Assembly (NCBI RefSeq): GCF_012524205.1
Contig: NZ_JABACI010000006.1
Coordinates: 1 to 64,000 of the forward strand
Direction of reading: 5' to 3'
DNA: 64,000 nt
From: Microbacterium salsuginis
Lineage (GTDB): Bacteria > Actinomycetota > Actinomycetes > Actinomycetales > Microbacteriaceae
The stretch's first letter is position 1, and every line of letters starts with the position of its first letter. Made by a program: the position numbers and the translations under genes. The notes under the pieces were generated by a model that was not told the origin of the DNA, made no database searches, and was given only the letters and a program-made list of their open reading frames with translations. Positions 53,742 to 63,251 of the stretch are shown in pieces.

Positions 53742-54881
53742 GTGATCGCGCACACGCTCGAATCGATGCTGACCACGGCGTCGCGGCACCTCGCGTCCGA
53801 CGTGCACCTCACCGGCGACGCCCCGCCCCTCATGCGGGTCGACGGCGACCTCATGCCGATCCCGGACCACACCGTCGCCACGCCGGCGCAGTGGGTCGAG
53901 TCCGCCGCGCTCGGGCTGATGTCGCCGGGGCAGCGCCGCGAGTTCGAAGAGCACCAGGAGGTCGACCTCGCGCTCGCCTCGGACCGTCTCGGCCGCTTCC
54001 GCGTGAACGTGTTCCGCCAGCTCGGCTCGATCGCCGTGGCGATGCGCTTCATCCCCGATCGCGTGTACACGCTGGCCGAGCTCGGCGCACCGGCGATCGC
54101 TCGCTCACTCGCGCTGAAGCCCCGCGGGCTCGTGCTGCTGACCGGACCGACCGGCTCGGGCAAGTCGACGACGCTGACCGCGATGGTCGACATCATCAAC
54201 AACGAGGTGCCGGCGCACGTCATCACCATCGAGGATCCGATCGAGTTCCGGCACGAATCGCAGCGCGCGCTCATCCACCAGCGCGAGGTCGGCACCGACA
54301 CCAGCTCGTTCGCCGAGGCGCTCCGGCGCGTGGTGCGCCAGGACCCCGACGTGATCCTGATCGGCGAGCTGCGAGACCCGGAGTCCATTCAGACCGCCCT
54401 GTCGGCGGCCGAGACCGGGCACCTCGTGCTGTCGACCCTGCACACGCAAGGGGCGGCGAAGAGCATCAACCGCATCGTCGACGTCTTCCCGTCGCATCAG
54501 CAGCAGCAGATCCGCACGCAGCTGGGCGACACGCTTCAGGGCATCATCAGCCAGACCCTGATGCCGCTCGCTCAGACCGCGGGCCGCACGATCGCCACCG
54601 AGGTGCTCATCAACACTCCGGCGGTGGCGAACCTCATCCGCGAGGGACAGGTCGCGCAGCTCTACTCGGCGATGCAGGCAGGTGCCGGCGTCGGCATGCA
54701 CACGCTCGACCAGGACCTCAAGCGCCTCGTCGCCGAAGGGTCGATCGCCCTCTCGGTCGCGAAAGCCTACGCCGCAGACCCCGAGACGCTGGACGACGTC
54801 TTCGTGCGGCCCCGGGATCTCGACGCCGACGCCTGGGCGCAGCACGCCCGGGACTGGCATCACCAGAACGTGGAGGTGTGA
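53742..54881 (+). CDS. pilT: PilT-like retraction ATPase, cluster 2
   Basis: A 379-residue ATPase with Walker A GPTGSGKSTTLTAM (near 135), Asp box ITIEDPIEF, Walker B DPDVILIGELRDPESIQT and His box LSTLHTQGAAKSINRIVD. No tetracysteine motif is present. Much of the core is identical to the cluster 1 PilT, the most conserved pair of the duplication. The start is a GTG three bases after the pilO stop. Confidence 0.95.
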   Translation: MIAHTLESMLTTASRHLASDVHLTGDAPPLMRVDGDLMPIPDHTVATPAQWVESAALGLMSPGQRREFEEHQEVDLALASDRLGRFRVNVFRQLGSIAVAMRFIPDRVYTLAELGAPAIARSLALKPRGLVLLTGPTGSGKSTTLTAMVDIINNEVPAHVITIEDPIEFRHESQRALIHQREVGTDTSSFAEALRRVVRQDPDVILIGELRDPESIQTALSAAETGHLVLSTLHTQGAAKSINRIVDVFPSHQQQQIRTQLGDTLQGIISQTLMPLAQTAGRTIATEVLINTPAVANLIREGQVAQLYSAMQAGAGVGMHTLDQDLKRLVAEGSIALSVAKAYAADPETLDDVFVRPRDLDADAWAQHARDWHHQNVEV

Positions 54882-54882
54882 C

Positions 54883-56118
54883 ATGCCCGTCATCCAGGAG
54901 TACTCCTATCGCGCGGTGGATCCGCGCGGCGGGTCGATCGTCAAGGGAACGATCGAAGCAGCCAGCGAAGCGGCCGCGGCCGGAAAGCTGCGAGTCCAGG
55001 GGCTCACCCCGGTCTCGGTCGCCGCGCTGTCGAAATCGGGCATGCACCGCGAGATCAAGATCCCCGGGCTCACACGGCACGTGTCCGCGAAGAACCTGGC
55101 GATCTTCGCGAAGCAGATGGCCGGGCTCATCAACGCGGGCCTGCCGCTCATGCGCACCCTGTCGATCCTGATCGAGCAGACCGACGACAAGAAGCTGCAG
55201 CCCGCCCTGGTCGCGGTCCAGGCGGAGGTGGAGGCGGGGTCCTCGTTCTCGGCGGCGCTGGCCCGGCATCCGGATATCTTCCCCCCGCTGATGCTCTCGA
55301 TCGTGCGCGTCGGCGAGACCGGCGGCTTCCTCGGCGCCGCACTCGGGTCCATCGCCGAGAACTACCGCAAAGAGGCCGAGCTGCAGAACAAGATCCGGGC
55401 GGCGACCACGTATCCGACGATCGTGCTCATCGTCGCGATCCTCGGCGTCCTGGCGATGGTGACCTTCATCGTGCCGATCTTCGAGAACATGTTCGCCGGG
55501 CTCGGCTCGCAGCTGCCCCTGCCGACGCAGATCCTCGTCGCGATCTCGGGGAACATGTGGTGGATCCTGCCGCTGCTGGTGCTCTCGATCGCGATCGCGT
55601 GGATCTGGTGGATGCGCAACCGGCACACCGAGCGGGTGCGGAAGGTCGTCGACCCGATCAAGCTCAAGATGCCGGTGTTCGGCAAGCTCAACACCAAGAT
55701 GGCCGTCGCGCGGTTCAGCCGGAACCTGTCCATGATGCTCGACGCGGGCGTGCCGATCATCCAAGCACTGGGAATCGTCGGCCAGGCGTCGAACAACTAC
55801 AAGATCGAGCAGGCGGTCACGGCTGTGCAGGATTCCATCCGCCAGGGCAAGTCGTTCGCCGCGCCGCTGGCCCGAGCCGACGTGTTCCCGCCGATGGTCT
55901 CGCAGATGGTGTCTGTGGGCGAGGAGTCGGGCACGCTCGTCGACATGCTGGCGAGCATCGCGGACTTCTACGAGGACGAGGTCGAGACGGCCACGTCGCA
56001 GCTGTCGGCGACCATCGAGCCCGTGCTGATCGTCGGACTCGGCGTGCTCATCGGCGCCATGGTCATCTCGCTGTACCTGCCGATCTTCACGCTGTACGGA
56101 GAACTCGGTCAGCAGTAG
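54883..56118 (+). CDS. pilC: PilC-like platform protein, cluster 2
   Basis: A 411-residue GspF/PilC protein with both T2SSF signatures (FAKQMAGLINAGLPLMRTLS and FSRNLSMMLDAGVPIIQALG) and three membrane helices. The C-terminal AMVISLYLPIFTLYGELGQ is nearly identical to cluster 1. The ATG lies one base past the pilT stop region with GGAGGTGTGAC as ribosome site. Confidence 0.95.
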   Translation: MPVIQEYSYRAVDPRGGSIVKGTIEAASEAAAAGKLRVQGLTPVSVAALSKSGMHREIKIPGLTRHVSAKNLAIFAKQMAGLINAGLPLMRTLSILIEQTDDKKLQPALVAVQAEVEAGSSFSAALARHPDIFPPLMLSIVRVGETGGFLGAALGSIAENYRKEAELQNKIRAATTYPTIVLIVAILGVLAMVTFIVPIFENMFAGLGSQLPLPTQILVAISGNMWWILPLLVLSIAIAWIWWMRNRHTERVRKVVDPIKLKMPVFGKLNTKMAVARFSRNLSMMLDAGVPIIQALGIVGQASNNYKIEQAVTAVQDSIRQGKSFAAPLARADVFPPMVSQMVSVGEESGTLVDMLASIADFYEDEVETATSQLSATIEPVLIVGLGVLIGAMVISLYLPIFTLYGELGQQ

Positions 56119-56130
56119 CGACCTTCAGGC

Positions 56131-56208
56131 TCGGCATCCGGATCCCCTCCCATCGGGCGAGGGATGCCGAAACCCGCTGCCCCCGGGTGAGGCTGAGGCC
56201 CCCGGGGG
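56131..56208. terminator. Two hairpins between convergent pilC 2 and pilB 2
   Basis: TCGGCATCC (56131-56139) pairs with GGATGCCGA (56162-56170). CCCCCGGG (56180-56187) pairs with CCCGGGGG (56201-56208). Together they probably form a bidirectional terminator. The first stem is an inverted pair of the frequent GCATCC word. Cluster 1 has only nine bases here and no such hairpins. Confidence 0.65.
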
Positions 56209-56223
56209 TGGCGCGGGAAGACG

Positions 56224-57918
56224 TCACAACGAGACGCGCAGAACCTCTTCGATCGTCGTGAGACCTTGGGCGACCTTGCTCCAGCCGTCCTCACGGAGGG
56301 TCGTCATGCCCTGCTCAAGTGCGACCTGGCGCATCTCGGTGCCGGTCGCGCGCGTGACGACGAGCTGCTCGAGCTCGTCGGTCATCGTCATGACCTCGTG
56401 CAGCCCGATGCGGCCGCGATACCCCGTGCCCGAGCACGCCGTGCAGCCGACCGGACGGTACAGCTCCGGCAGGTCGTCGGGGTCGTGCGGGAAGCCGAGC
56501 GCCTGCAGCACGTCGCTCGGCTCGGTGTACGCGGCGCGACAGCGCAGGCACAGGCGTCGGGCGAGTCGCTGCGCGACCACGGCCGACAGCGCGGTCGCCA
56601 CGAGGAACGGCTCGGTGCCGATCTCGGTCAGTCGCGTGAGCGCCGAGGGCGCGTCGTTGGTGTGGAGCGTCGAGAGGACGAGGTGACCCGTGAGGGCGGC
56701 CTCGATCGAGATGACCGCCGTCTCCTGGTCGCGGATCTCGCCGACCAGCACCACGTCGGGGTCGCTGCGCAGGATCGACCGGAGGGCCGCGGCGAACGTC
56801 AGCCCCGCACGGTTGTTCACCTGCACCTGGTTGATGCCCGGGATGCGGTACTCCACCGGATCCTCGACGGTGATGACGTTGATGCGGCGGTTCGCGACGG
56901 TGCGCAGCGCCGTGTACAGCGTCGTCGACTTGCCCGATCCGGTGGGGCCCGTCGCGAGAACCATGCCGTGAGGTCGCGAGATCGCCGCGCGGAAGCGCTC
57001 TTCGTTCGAGGCCGAGAAGCGCAGATCACTCATCGCCATCGACTGGCCGGAGTTGTCGAGGATGCGCATGACGATCTTCTCGCCCCACACCGTCGGCAGC
57101 GTCGCGACGCGGAGGTCGATCTGGCGACCCTCGTGCAGCACCGAGAGCCGGCCATCCTGCGGCTTGCGCCGTTCGGCGATGTCGATCGACGACATGATCT
57201 TCAGGCGCGAGATGACGCCGTCCTGGATGTTCCTGTCGGCGCGCTGCATGTCGTGCAGCACGCCGTCGATGCGGAACCTCACGGCGAGTTCGTACTCGCC
57301 GGGCTCGATGTGGATGTCGCTCGCGCGGTCGTTGATCGCCTGGGTGATCAGGAGATTGACGAAGCGCACGACGGGGGCATCGGCATCCTGCTCCTCGAGC
57401 ACCTCGGTGAAGGTGATCCCGGGAGTGGAGTCGGCTGACTCGCCGATCTGCTCGGACAGGTCGCTGAGCTCTTCGTCCGAGCGCAGATAGCGCTCGAACG
57501 TCTGGCGCAGCGCGTCGCCCGCGACCACCACGGCCTCGACCTGCAGGTCGGTGATGCTGGTGATGTCGTCGATCGCGATGATGTCGGTGGGGTCGAGCAT
57601 GCCGACGATGACCGTGTCGCGCACACGGCCGAGCGGGATGAGCTGGTAGCGGCGGCACAGCGTGCCCGGCACCAGCGCGAGCACCTCGGGCTCGATGTCG
57701 GTGCCGGTCATGTCGTAGTAGCGGTGGCCGGTCTGCAGCGCGACGGCCTCGGCGATCTGGGCTTCGGTCGCCATGTTCGAACTGACCAGCAGCTGCTGCA
57801 GCTCGGGCCCGTCGCCCACCTGCGCGATCGCCGCCGACATGTCGGCTGCCCGTACCGCCCCGGTGAGCACCAGCGTCTGCGCGAGTCCTCTCACGGCGCC
57901 CCCAATCCCCACGGACAT
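56224..57918 (-). CDS. pilB: PilB-like extension ATPase, cluster 2
   Basis: A 564-residue ATPase with GspE_N domain, Walker A GPTGSGKSTTLYTALRTV (near 322), Walker B DPDVVLVGEIRDQETA and tetracysteine site CLRC (near 454)/CTACSG (near 488). The core is very like cluster 1. ATG 57918 (MSVGIGGAVRGLAQ) is in frame here; GTG 57894 corresponds to the start used in cluster 1 and is an alternative. Confidence 0.95.
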   Translation of the reverse strand: MSVGIGGAVRGLAQTLVLTGAVRAADMSAAIAQVGDGPELQQLLVSSNMATEAQIAEAVALQTGHRYYDMTGTDIEPEVLALVPGTLCRRYQLIPLGRVRDTVIVGMLDPTDIIAIDDITSITDLQVEAVVVAGDALRQTFERYLRSDEELSDLSEQIGESADSTPGITFTEVLEEQDADAPVVRFVNLLITQAINDRASDIHIEPGEYELAVRFRIDGVLHDMQRADRNIQDGVISRLKIMSSIDIAERRKPQDGRLSVLHEGRQIDLRVATLPTVWGEKIVMRILDNSGQSMAMSDLRFSASNEERFRAAISRPHGMVLATGPTGSGKSTTLYTALRTVANRRINVITVEDPVEYRIPGINQVQVNNRAGLTFAAALRSILRSDPDVVLVGEIRDQETAVISIEAALTGHLVLSTLHTNDAPSALTRLTEIGTEPFLVATALSAVVAQRLARRLCLRCRAAYTEPSDVLQALGFPHDPDDLPELYRPVGCTACSGTGYRGRIGLHEVMTMTDELEQLVVTRATGTEMRQVALEQGMTTLREDGWSKVAQGLTTIEEVLRVSL

Positions 57919-57978
57919 ACTACGGCGCGCGCGTCAAGCGGGGACCGCGGATTTTCGCGGCTCGGTATGGTGACGCGC

Positions 57979-59037
57979 ATGGGTGACCTGATCAAGCGGA
58001 TGACGGCCTGGGCGTTGTCGCTCAAGCTGGTGCGGGTGTGGCTTCACTACTCCGAGCGGCGCGGGCCGATGCTGTCGGACAGCGTCACCTACCGCACGCT
58101 GTTCTCCGTCTTCGCGGGGGTGCTGCTCGGCTTCTCGTTCGCGGCGCTGTGGCTGAGCGGCAACCGTGCTGCGTGGGATTCCCTGGTGGAAGCGGTGGAT
58201 GCCGCCATCCCTGGTCTCGTCGGACCGGGCGGCGTCGTCGACGTCAGCGAGATCGATGCTCCCGCCGGCCTCACGGTGGCAGGGATCATCGCCCTCGTCG
58301 CCCTGATCGGTGCGGCGATCGGCGCCATCGGCTCACTGCGGAGTGCGCTGCGCACGCTCGCCGACAAGGTCCACGACGATGTGATGTTCGTGTGGGTGCT
58401 GCTGCGCAATCTGCTGCTCGCGCTCGCGATCGGCGGCGGGTTCATCCTCTCTGCCGGCGCCACCTTCGCCGGCACGTCGTTCGTCGGAGCGGTGCTGGAC
58501 TGGCTGGGCGTCACCCGCGGGCCGGTCGCCGACCTGGCGACGCGCGGTGTGTCCATCGTGGTCGTGTTCGCACTCGATATGGCACTCGTCGCGCTCGCGT
58601 TCGTCACGCTCAGCGGCGTCCGCGCGCACCCGCGGTCGCTGTGGTCGGGCGCCTTCGTCGGCGCGGTCGGGCTGATCGTGCTGCAGCAACTGTCGGGCCT
58701 GTTCGTCGCCGGCGCGGACTCCAACCCGCTGCTCGCGTCGTTCGCGTCGCTGATCGCCCTGCTGATCTGGCTGAATCTCTCGGCTCAGGTGATCCTGCTC
58801 GCCGGTACCTGGGTGATCGTCGGCGAGCGCGAGCGTGCCGACCGGATACGCGAGCGCCACGGGTCGCCCACCTTCGCTCTCCGCAGGGTTCGCCAGGCAG
58901 AGGATGCTGCGGCGGTCGCGGCCGAAGAGCTGCGGCTCGCGCGCAAGGCCGCCGACGCCGAGCGCGCGTCCGCCCACGGCGCGAACGACTCGACGGGGGA
59001 CGCGGGGGCCCGGGAACGTGTGGAGGCACGCTCATGA
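57979..59037 (+). CDS. YihY/BrkB-family membrane protein
   Basis: A 352-residue integral membrane protein with about six helices and the YihY pattern (RRGPMLSDSVTYRTLFSVFA near the start). The charged C-terminal 50 residues (GERERADRIRERHGSPTF on) are cytoplasmic. The old ribonuclease BN label for this family is known to be wrong; function is unclear. ATG 57967 is an alternative start; neither has a ribosome site. The stop overlaps the epimerase start by four bases. Confidence 0.88.
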   Translation: MGDLIKRMTAWALSLKLVRVWLHYSERRGPMLSDSVTYRTLFSVFAGVLLGFSFAALWLSGNRAAWDSLVEAVDAAIPGLVGPGGVVDVSEIDAPAGLTVAGIIALVALIGAAIGAIGSLRSALRTLADKVHDDVMFVWVLLRNLLLALAIGGGFILSAGATFAGTSFVGAVLDWLGVTRGPVADLATRGVSIVVVFALDMALVALAFVTLSGVRAHPRSLWSGAFVGAVGLIVLQQLSGLFVAGADSNPLLASFASLIALLIWLNLSAQVILLAGTWVIVGERERADRIRERHGSPTFALRRVRQAEDAAAVAAEELRLARKAADAERASAHGANDSTGDAGARERVEARS

Positions 59038-59771
59038 CCCAGGTGCCGGTGTTCACCGCCGAGCAGGTGCGGATAGCGGAGGCTCCGCTGCTCGCCGCGG
59101 AGCAGCCGCTCATGGCGCGCGCCGCCGCCGCGCTCGCAGACGTCGTGCGGCGGATGTTCCAGGACGGGCAGGGCGACAGCGATGCGCCGGCCGGGGCGCC
59201 GCAGCCGATCGCGACGGCCCACGCCCGGCACCTGCTGGTACTCGCCGGCAGCGGGAACAACGGCGGAGATGCGCTCTACGCGGCCGCCCACCTCGCCGAA
59301 GAGGTCGATGTCGACGTTCTGACAGTCGGGGTGCGCGTCCACGAGGCGGGGCTCGCGTCGGCGCTCGGCGCGGGCGCTCGTCGCGTCGAGATCCCGGCTG
59401 TGCGAGAGGCGGCCGGGGACTACGACCTCATCCTCGACGGGATCCTCGGCATCGGCGCGACCGACCTCGACCTGCGTGGGAGCGCCCGCGAGGCGGTCGA
59501 GGCGCTGCTTCCGGCCGTTCGCGCGGGCCGTTCGCGTGTCATTGCCGTCGACCTGCCCAGTGGCCTGCACCCCGACACCGGCGACAGCGGCTCACATGTG
59601 CTGCCGGCATCCGTCACCGTCACGTTTGGCGCAGTCAAGGCGGGCCTCGTCACCGGCCGGGGACCCGAGCTCGCCGGAGAGCTCGTGCTCGCCGACATCG
59701 GCCTCGGGCCCGAGCTCGACGGCTTCGTGCCGGTGGGGGAGGCATCCGTCTCGCGCGTCGTGACCGGATGA
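59034..59771 (+). CDS. nnrE: NAD(P)H-hydrate epimerase
   Basis: A 245-residue YjeF N-terminal-domain protein that repairs damaged NAD(P)H hydrates. The nucleotide-binding loop is LLVLAGSGNNGGDALYAAAH and the catalytic Asp lies in LILDGILGIGATDLDLRG. The dehydratase half found fused in Escherichia coli is absent, so that activity must be encoded elsewhere. ATG 59034 overlaps the upstream stop (ATGA). Confidence 0.9.
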   Translation: MTQVPVFTAEQVRIAEAPLLAAEQPLMARAAAALADVVRRMFQDGQGDSDAPAGAPQPIATAHARHLLVLAGSGNNGGDALYAAAHLAEEVDVDVLTVGVRVHEAGLASALGAGARRVEIPAVREAAGDYDLILDGILGIGATDLDLRGSAREAVEALLPAVRAGRSRVIAVDLPSGLHPDTGDSGSHVLPASVTVTFGAVKAGLVTGRGPELAGELVLADIGLGPELDGFVPVGEASVSRVVTG

Positions 59772-59786
59772 CGAGCAGCGCGCCGC

Positions 59787-60518
59787 CTACCGTGCGTAGC
59801 GCTCGACGAACGTGCGCAGCATGCGGCTCGGGTGCGAGACGGCGGCACGGCGCACCGCCGCGAGGGTGAGCTCGAGCTCGTCCGCGCCGAAGTAGCCGTG
59901 CCCCGCATACGCGTGGATGCGCGTGGTGATGCCCTCGACATCGAGCTCGGGGTGGAACTGCGTGGCATAGACGTTGGCGCCCACGCGGAACATCTGCACC
60001 GGGCACGCGGGCGACGAGGCCAGCAGCGTCGCCGAGCCCGGCAGTTGCGAGATCGCCTCCTTGTGTCCGACGAACGCGTCGAACGTCGTCGGCATGCCGT
60101 CGAGGAGGGGATCGGATGCCCCGGCCCGCGTCTTCGTGACCGGCACGACGCTGATCGGCTCGCCGTGGCGACGATCGATCACGGCGCCCTGGTGTGCACC
60201 GAGCGTGCCGACGCCGTAGCAGGCGCCGAGGAACGGGAAGTCCCGCGCGACGACCTCATCCAGGAGCGCGTCGAACTCCTGCTCGACCCGCCGCTGCACG
60301 GGGGACTTCGTCTCGGCGGGGTCTGAGGCGTTGAACGGCCCGCCGCCGACGAAGATCCCCGACAGGCCGTCGAGATCGAGGTGCGGCATGGGGCCCGCCT
60401 CGAGTCGCACGCGGACGAGATCGCGCTCGTCGAGCCCGGTGTAGCGGAGGAAGAGTGCGTACTCCTCGTCGGCGGGGACGTCCTCTGCGCGCGTGGCGAG
60501 CAGGACGAACGGCTTCAC
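59787..60518 (-). CDS. Class I glutamine amidotransferase
   Basis: A 243-residue GATase-like protein. The nucleophile Cys lies in FLGACYGVGTLG (near residue 98) and the His-x-Glu pair in YATQFHPELDVEG. It has the stand-alone layout annotated as glutamine amidotransferase or GMP-synthase-like. The real acceptor is unknown. GTG 60518 with GGCGAGGCGACC upstream was chosen; GTG 60548, touching the phosphorylase stop, is possible. Confidence 0.88.
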   Translation of the reverse strand: MKPFVLLATRAEDVPADEEYALFLRYTGLDERDLVRVRLEAGPMPHLDLDGLSGIFVGGGPFNASDPAETKSPVQRRVEQEFDALLDEVVARDFPFLGACYGVGTLGAHQGAVIDRRHGEPISVVPVTKTRAGASDPLLDGMPTTFDAFVGHKEAISQLPGSATLLASSPACPVQMFRVGANVYATQFHPELDVEGITTRIHAYAGHGYFGADELELTLAAVRRAAVSHPSRMLRTFVERYAR

Positions 60519-60548
60519 GGTCGCCTCGCGACCGGGCTCACGACGCAC

Positions 60549-63107
60549 TCACGATGCGTAGGTCACGAGGCCGAGCTCGACCGGCGAGACCAGCTGCTCG
60601 TGCCGCGGCACGACGCGGACGGCGTAGCCGAACGTGCCGGTGACGCTGAGCGGCAGGGCGCCGGTGAACGTCACGATGCCGTCGTGGGCGGGTCCGGCAG
60701 GGGCGAGACGGTGCACGGAGTGGTCGGCGTCCAGCGCGTCGTCCTCGTCGGTGCGGCCGTACACCAGCTCGACCGCGACGTCCTCCGGCGAGAGCCCGTC
60801 CAGCCGTACGTCGGCGCGCACCTCGAGGGTGTCGCCGGCCTGCGCCTGCTGCGGGATGCCGGAACTGTCGACGCTCGCGATCGAGATGCGCCCCCAGGCA
60901 TCCTTCACCCTCCCGATGAACGCGGCGAGCGCCTTGGCCTCGGCGAAGCCGTCCGCGCGCAGCGCCGCGTCGTGCGCGGCGGCAGGAACGTACAGGCGCT
61001 GGACGTAGTCCCGCACCATCCGGTCGCTCGTAGCCTTCGTGCCCAGGTCGGTCATGGTGTGGCGCACCATACCGAGCCACGCCAGCGGGATGCCGCCCTC
61101 GCGGTCGTAGAACTTGGGCACCAGTTGGTGCTCGATGAGGTCGTAGAGGGCGGCGGCTTCGACGTCGTCGCGCTCCTCGTCGTTCGCCGCGGTGTCGGCG
61201 GTCGGGATCGCCCAGCCGTTCTCGCCGTCGAACCACTCGTCCCACCAGCCGTCGAGGATCGACAGGTTCAGCGCGCCGTTGAGCGCGGCCTTCATGCCGC
61301 TCGTGCCGCAGGCCTCGAGCGGACGCAGCGGGTTGTTCAGCCAGACGTCGCACCCCGGGTAGAGGTCCTTCGCGAGCGTGATGTCGTAGTCGGGCAGGAA
61401 GACGATGCGCCCGCGCACCTTCGGGTCGCGGCTGAAGCGCACCAGCTGCTGGATCAGGATCTTGCCCGAGTCGTCGGCAGGATGCGACTTGCCGCCGATC
61501 ACGATCTGCACCGGCCGCTCGGGGTCGGTCAGCAGCCGGGTGAGGCGCTCGGGATCGCGCAGCATGAGCGTGAGGCGCTTGTAGGTCGGGACGCGGCGGG
61601 CGAACCCGATCGTGAGCACGTCGGGGCTGAGCAGATCGCCGACCCAGGACGGCGTCACACCGCTGCCGTTCGAAACCGAAGCGGCGACACGGCGCCGCGC
61701 CTCGGCGACGAGCTCGCCCTTCATCTGCTGGCGGACGCCCCACAGCTCCGCGTCGGTCACGGCCTCGCGGTCGGTCCAGTCATGGGTGTCGGTGTGCGCG
61801 TCGCCCCACACCCGCTCGCTCAGCGCCTTCAGGGCCGGGTGCACCCAGGTCGGCGCGTGCACGCCGTTGGTGATCGATGTGATCGGCACCTCGTCGGTGT
61901 CGACGCCCGGCCACAGGTGCCCGAACATGCCCCGGCTCACCTCGCCGTGCAGGACCGACACGCCGTTCGCGTGCTGCCCCAGGTGCAGCCCGAGCACTGC
62001 CATGTTGAAGACGCCCTGGTCGCCGCCGTCCCACGTCTCGAGACCCAGCGCGATCGCGCGCCCGGCGTCGAGCCCCTGGAACAGGCCACCCGCGAGCACG
62101 TCGGCGATGAGGTCGCGCGAGAACCGGTCGATCCCGGCGGGTACGGGCGTATGCGTCGTGAACACCGTCGATGCGCGCACCTGGGCCAGGGCCTCGTCGA
62201 AGGTCAGCCCATCGTGCGTGATGAGCTCCGACATCCGCTCCAGACCCTGGAATCCGGCGTGGCCCTCGTTGGTGTGGTAGACGTCGGGAGCCGGTCGCCT
62301 GGTGATCTCGGACCACGCGCGGACTGCGCGGACTCCGCCGACGCCGAGCAGCAGCTCCTGCAGCAGACGGTGCTCGCCGCCGCCCCCGTAGAGGCGGTCG
62401 GTGACCTTGCGCATGTCGTCGGAGTTCGACGGAGTCTCCGAGTCGAGCAGCAGCAGCGGCACGCGCCCGATGTCCGCGACCCAGATCCTGGCGTGCAGGG
62501 TCCGGTCGCCGGGCAGCGCAAGCGCGATCTCGACGGGGGAGCCGTCGCGGTCCCGCAGCAGTGTCAGCCCGAGCCCGTACGGGTCGAGGAGCGGATAGCT
62601 CTCGCGCTGCCAGCCGTCGTCGCCGATCGACTGACGGAAGTAGCCTGCGCGGTAGAACAGGCCGACACCGGTGAGCGGGACCCCCAGGTCGGACGCGCTC
62701 TTGAGGTGGTCGCCGGCGAGGATGCCGAGGCCGCCGGAGTACTGCGGCAGCGAGCCGTCCACGCCGAACTCGGGGGAGAAGTAGGCGATGTGAGCGGGCT
62801 TGGGGCCCCGCAGGCCCTGATACCAGCGTTCGCCGGTGAGGTACGCCGAGAGTCGGTCGTCCTCCTCGCGGACGCGTGCCACGAAGGCCTCGTCGCGGGC
62901 CAGCTCGTCCAGGCGCGGTTGCCCCACCGCCCCCAGCATGCGTGCGGGGTTCGCGCCGATCTCGTCCCACAGCGCGGGATCCATCGACGCGAACAACGCG
63001 TGGGTGGACCGGCTCCACGACCAGCGCCAGTTCGAGGCGAGGCGGTCCAGGGGTGTGAGGGATTCGGCGAGGACGGGACGGACGGTGAACGTTCGGATGG
63101 CCTTCAC
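60549..63107 (-). CDS. glgP: Alpha-glucan (glycogen/maltodextrin) phosphorylase
   Basis: An 852-residue phosphorylase of the actinobacterial alpha-glucan type. An N-terminal DUF3417-like domain (LASNWRWSWSRSTHALF) precedes the catalytic GT35 core. The pyridoxal-phosphate Lys lies in EACGTSGMKAALNGALNL, followed by DGWWDEWFDGENGWAIP. FSPEFGVDGSLPQYSGGLGI and HTPVPAGIDRF mark the substrate site. It releases glucose 1-phosphate from storage glucan. GTG 63107 is the start. A glutamine amidotransferase follows closely on the same strand. Confidence 0.94.
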   Translation of the reverse strand: MKAIRTFTVRPVLAESLTPLDRLASNWRWSWSRSTHALFASMDPALWDEIGANPARMLGAVGQPRLDELARDEAFVARVREEDDRLSAYLTGERWYQGLRGPKPAHIAYFSPEFGVDGSLPQYSGGLGILAGDHLKSASDLGVPLTGVGLFYRAGYFRQSIGDDGWQRESYPLLDPYGLGLTLLRDRDGSPVEIALALPGDRTLHARIWVADIGRVPLLLLDSETPSNSDDMRKVTDRLYGGGGEHRLLQELLLGVGGVRAVRAWSEITRRPAPDVYHTNEGHAGFQGLERMSELITHDGLTFDEALAQVRASTVFTTHTPVPAGIDRFSRDLIADVLAGGLFQGLDAGRAIALGLETWDGGDQGVFNMAVLGLHLGQHANGVSVLHGEVSRGMFGHLWPGVDTDEVPITSITNGVHAPTWVHPALKALSERVWGDAHTDTHDWTDREAVTDAELWGVRQQMKGELVAEARRRVAASVSNGSGVTPSWVGDLLSPDVLTIGFARRVPTYKRLTLMLRDPERLTRLLTDPERPVQIVIGGKSHPADDSGKILIQQLVRFSRDPKVRGRIVFLPDYDITLAKDLYPGCDVWLNNPLRPLEACGTSGMKAALNGALNLSILDGWWDEWFDGENGWAIPTADTAANDEERDDVEAAALYDLIEHQLVPKFYDREGGIPLAWLGMVRHTMTDLGTKATSDRMVRDYVQRLYVPAAAHDAALRADGFAEAKALAAFIGRVKDAWGRISIASVDSSGIPQQAQAGDTLEVRADVRLDGLSPEDVAVELVYGRTDEDDALDADHSVHRLAPAGPAHDGIVTFTGALPLSVTGTFGYAVRVVPRHEQLVSPVELGLVTYAS

Positions 63108-63159
63108 GCGTGCATTCTAGGGGCCCAAGCTGGAAGCGCTTGCACGACCCCTCCTCGCT

Positions 63160-63218
63160 TTCGAATCGCGCACTTTGCAGAGTCGGCCGGCCCGAAACTG
63201 CAAAGTGCGCGATTCGAA
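63160..63218. repeat. 21-bp-arm palindrome upstream of glgP
   Basis: TTCGAATCGCGCACTTTGCAG (split as 63160-63169 and 63170-63180) is exactly mirrored at 63198-63218, with a 17-base spacer. It lies 53 bases before glgP and 34 bases before the divergent small gene, so it could be an operator for both or a mobile palindromic element. Confidence 0.88.
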
Positions 63219-63251
63219 GGTGGAGGGGGCGGCCGGGTCTAGGCTCGGCTC

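Noticed and set aside
60381..63242. A 953-codon rightward open frame opposite the phosphorylase gene
   Set aside because: It mirrors glgP, has no family motifs and is rich in Arg/His/Val/Asp as antisense frames are in high-GC DNA. The leftward frame has complete phosphorylase signatures.
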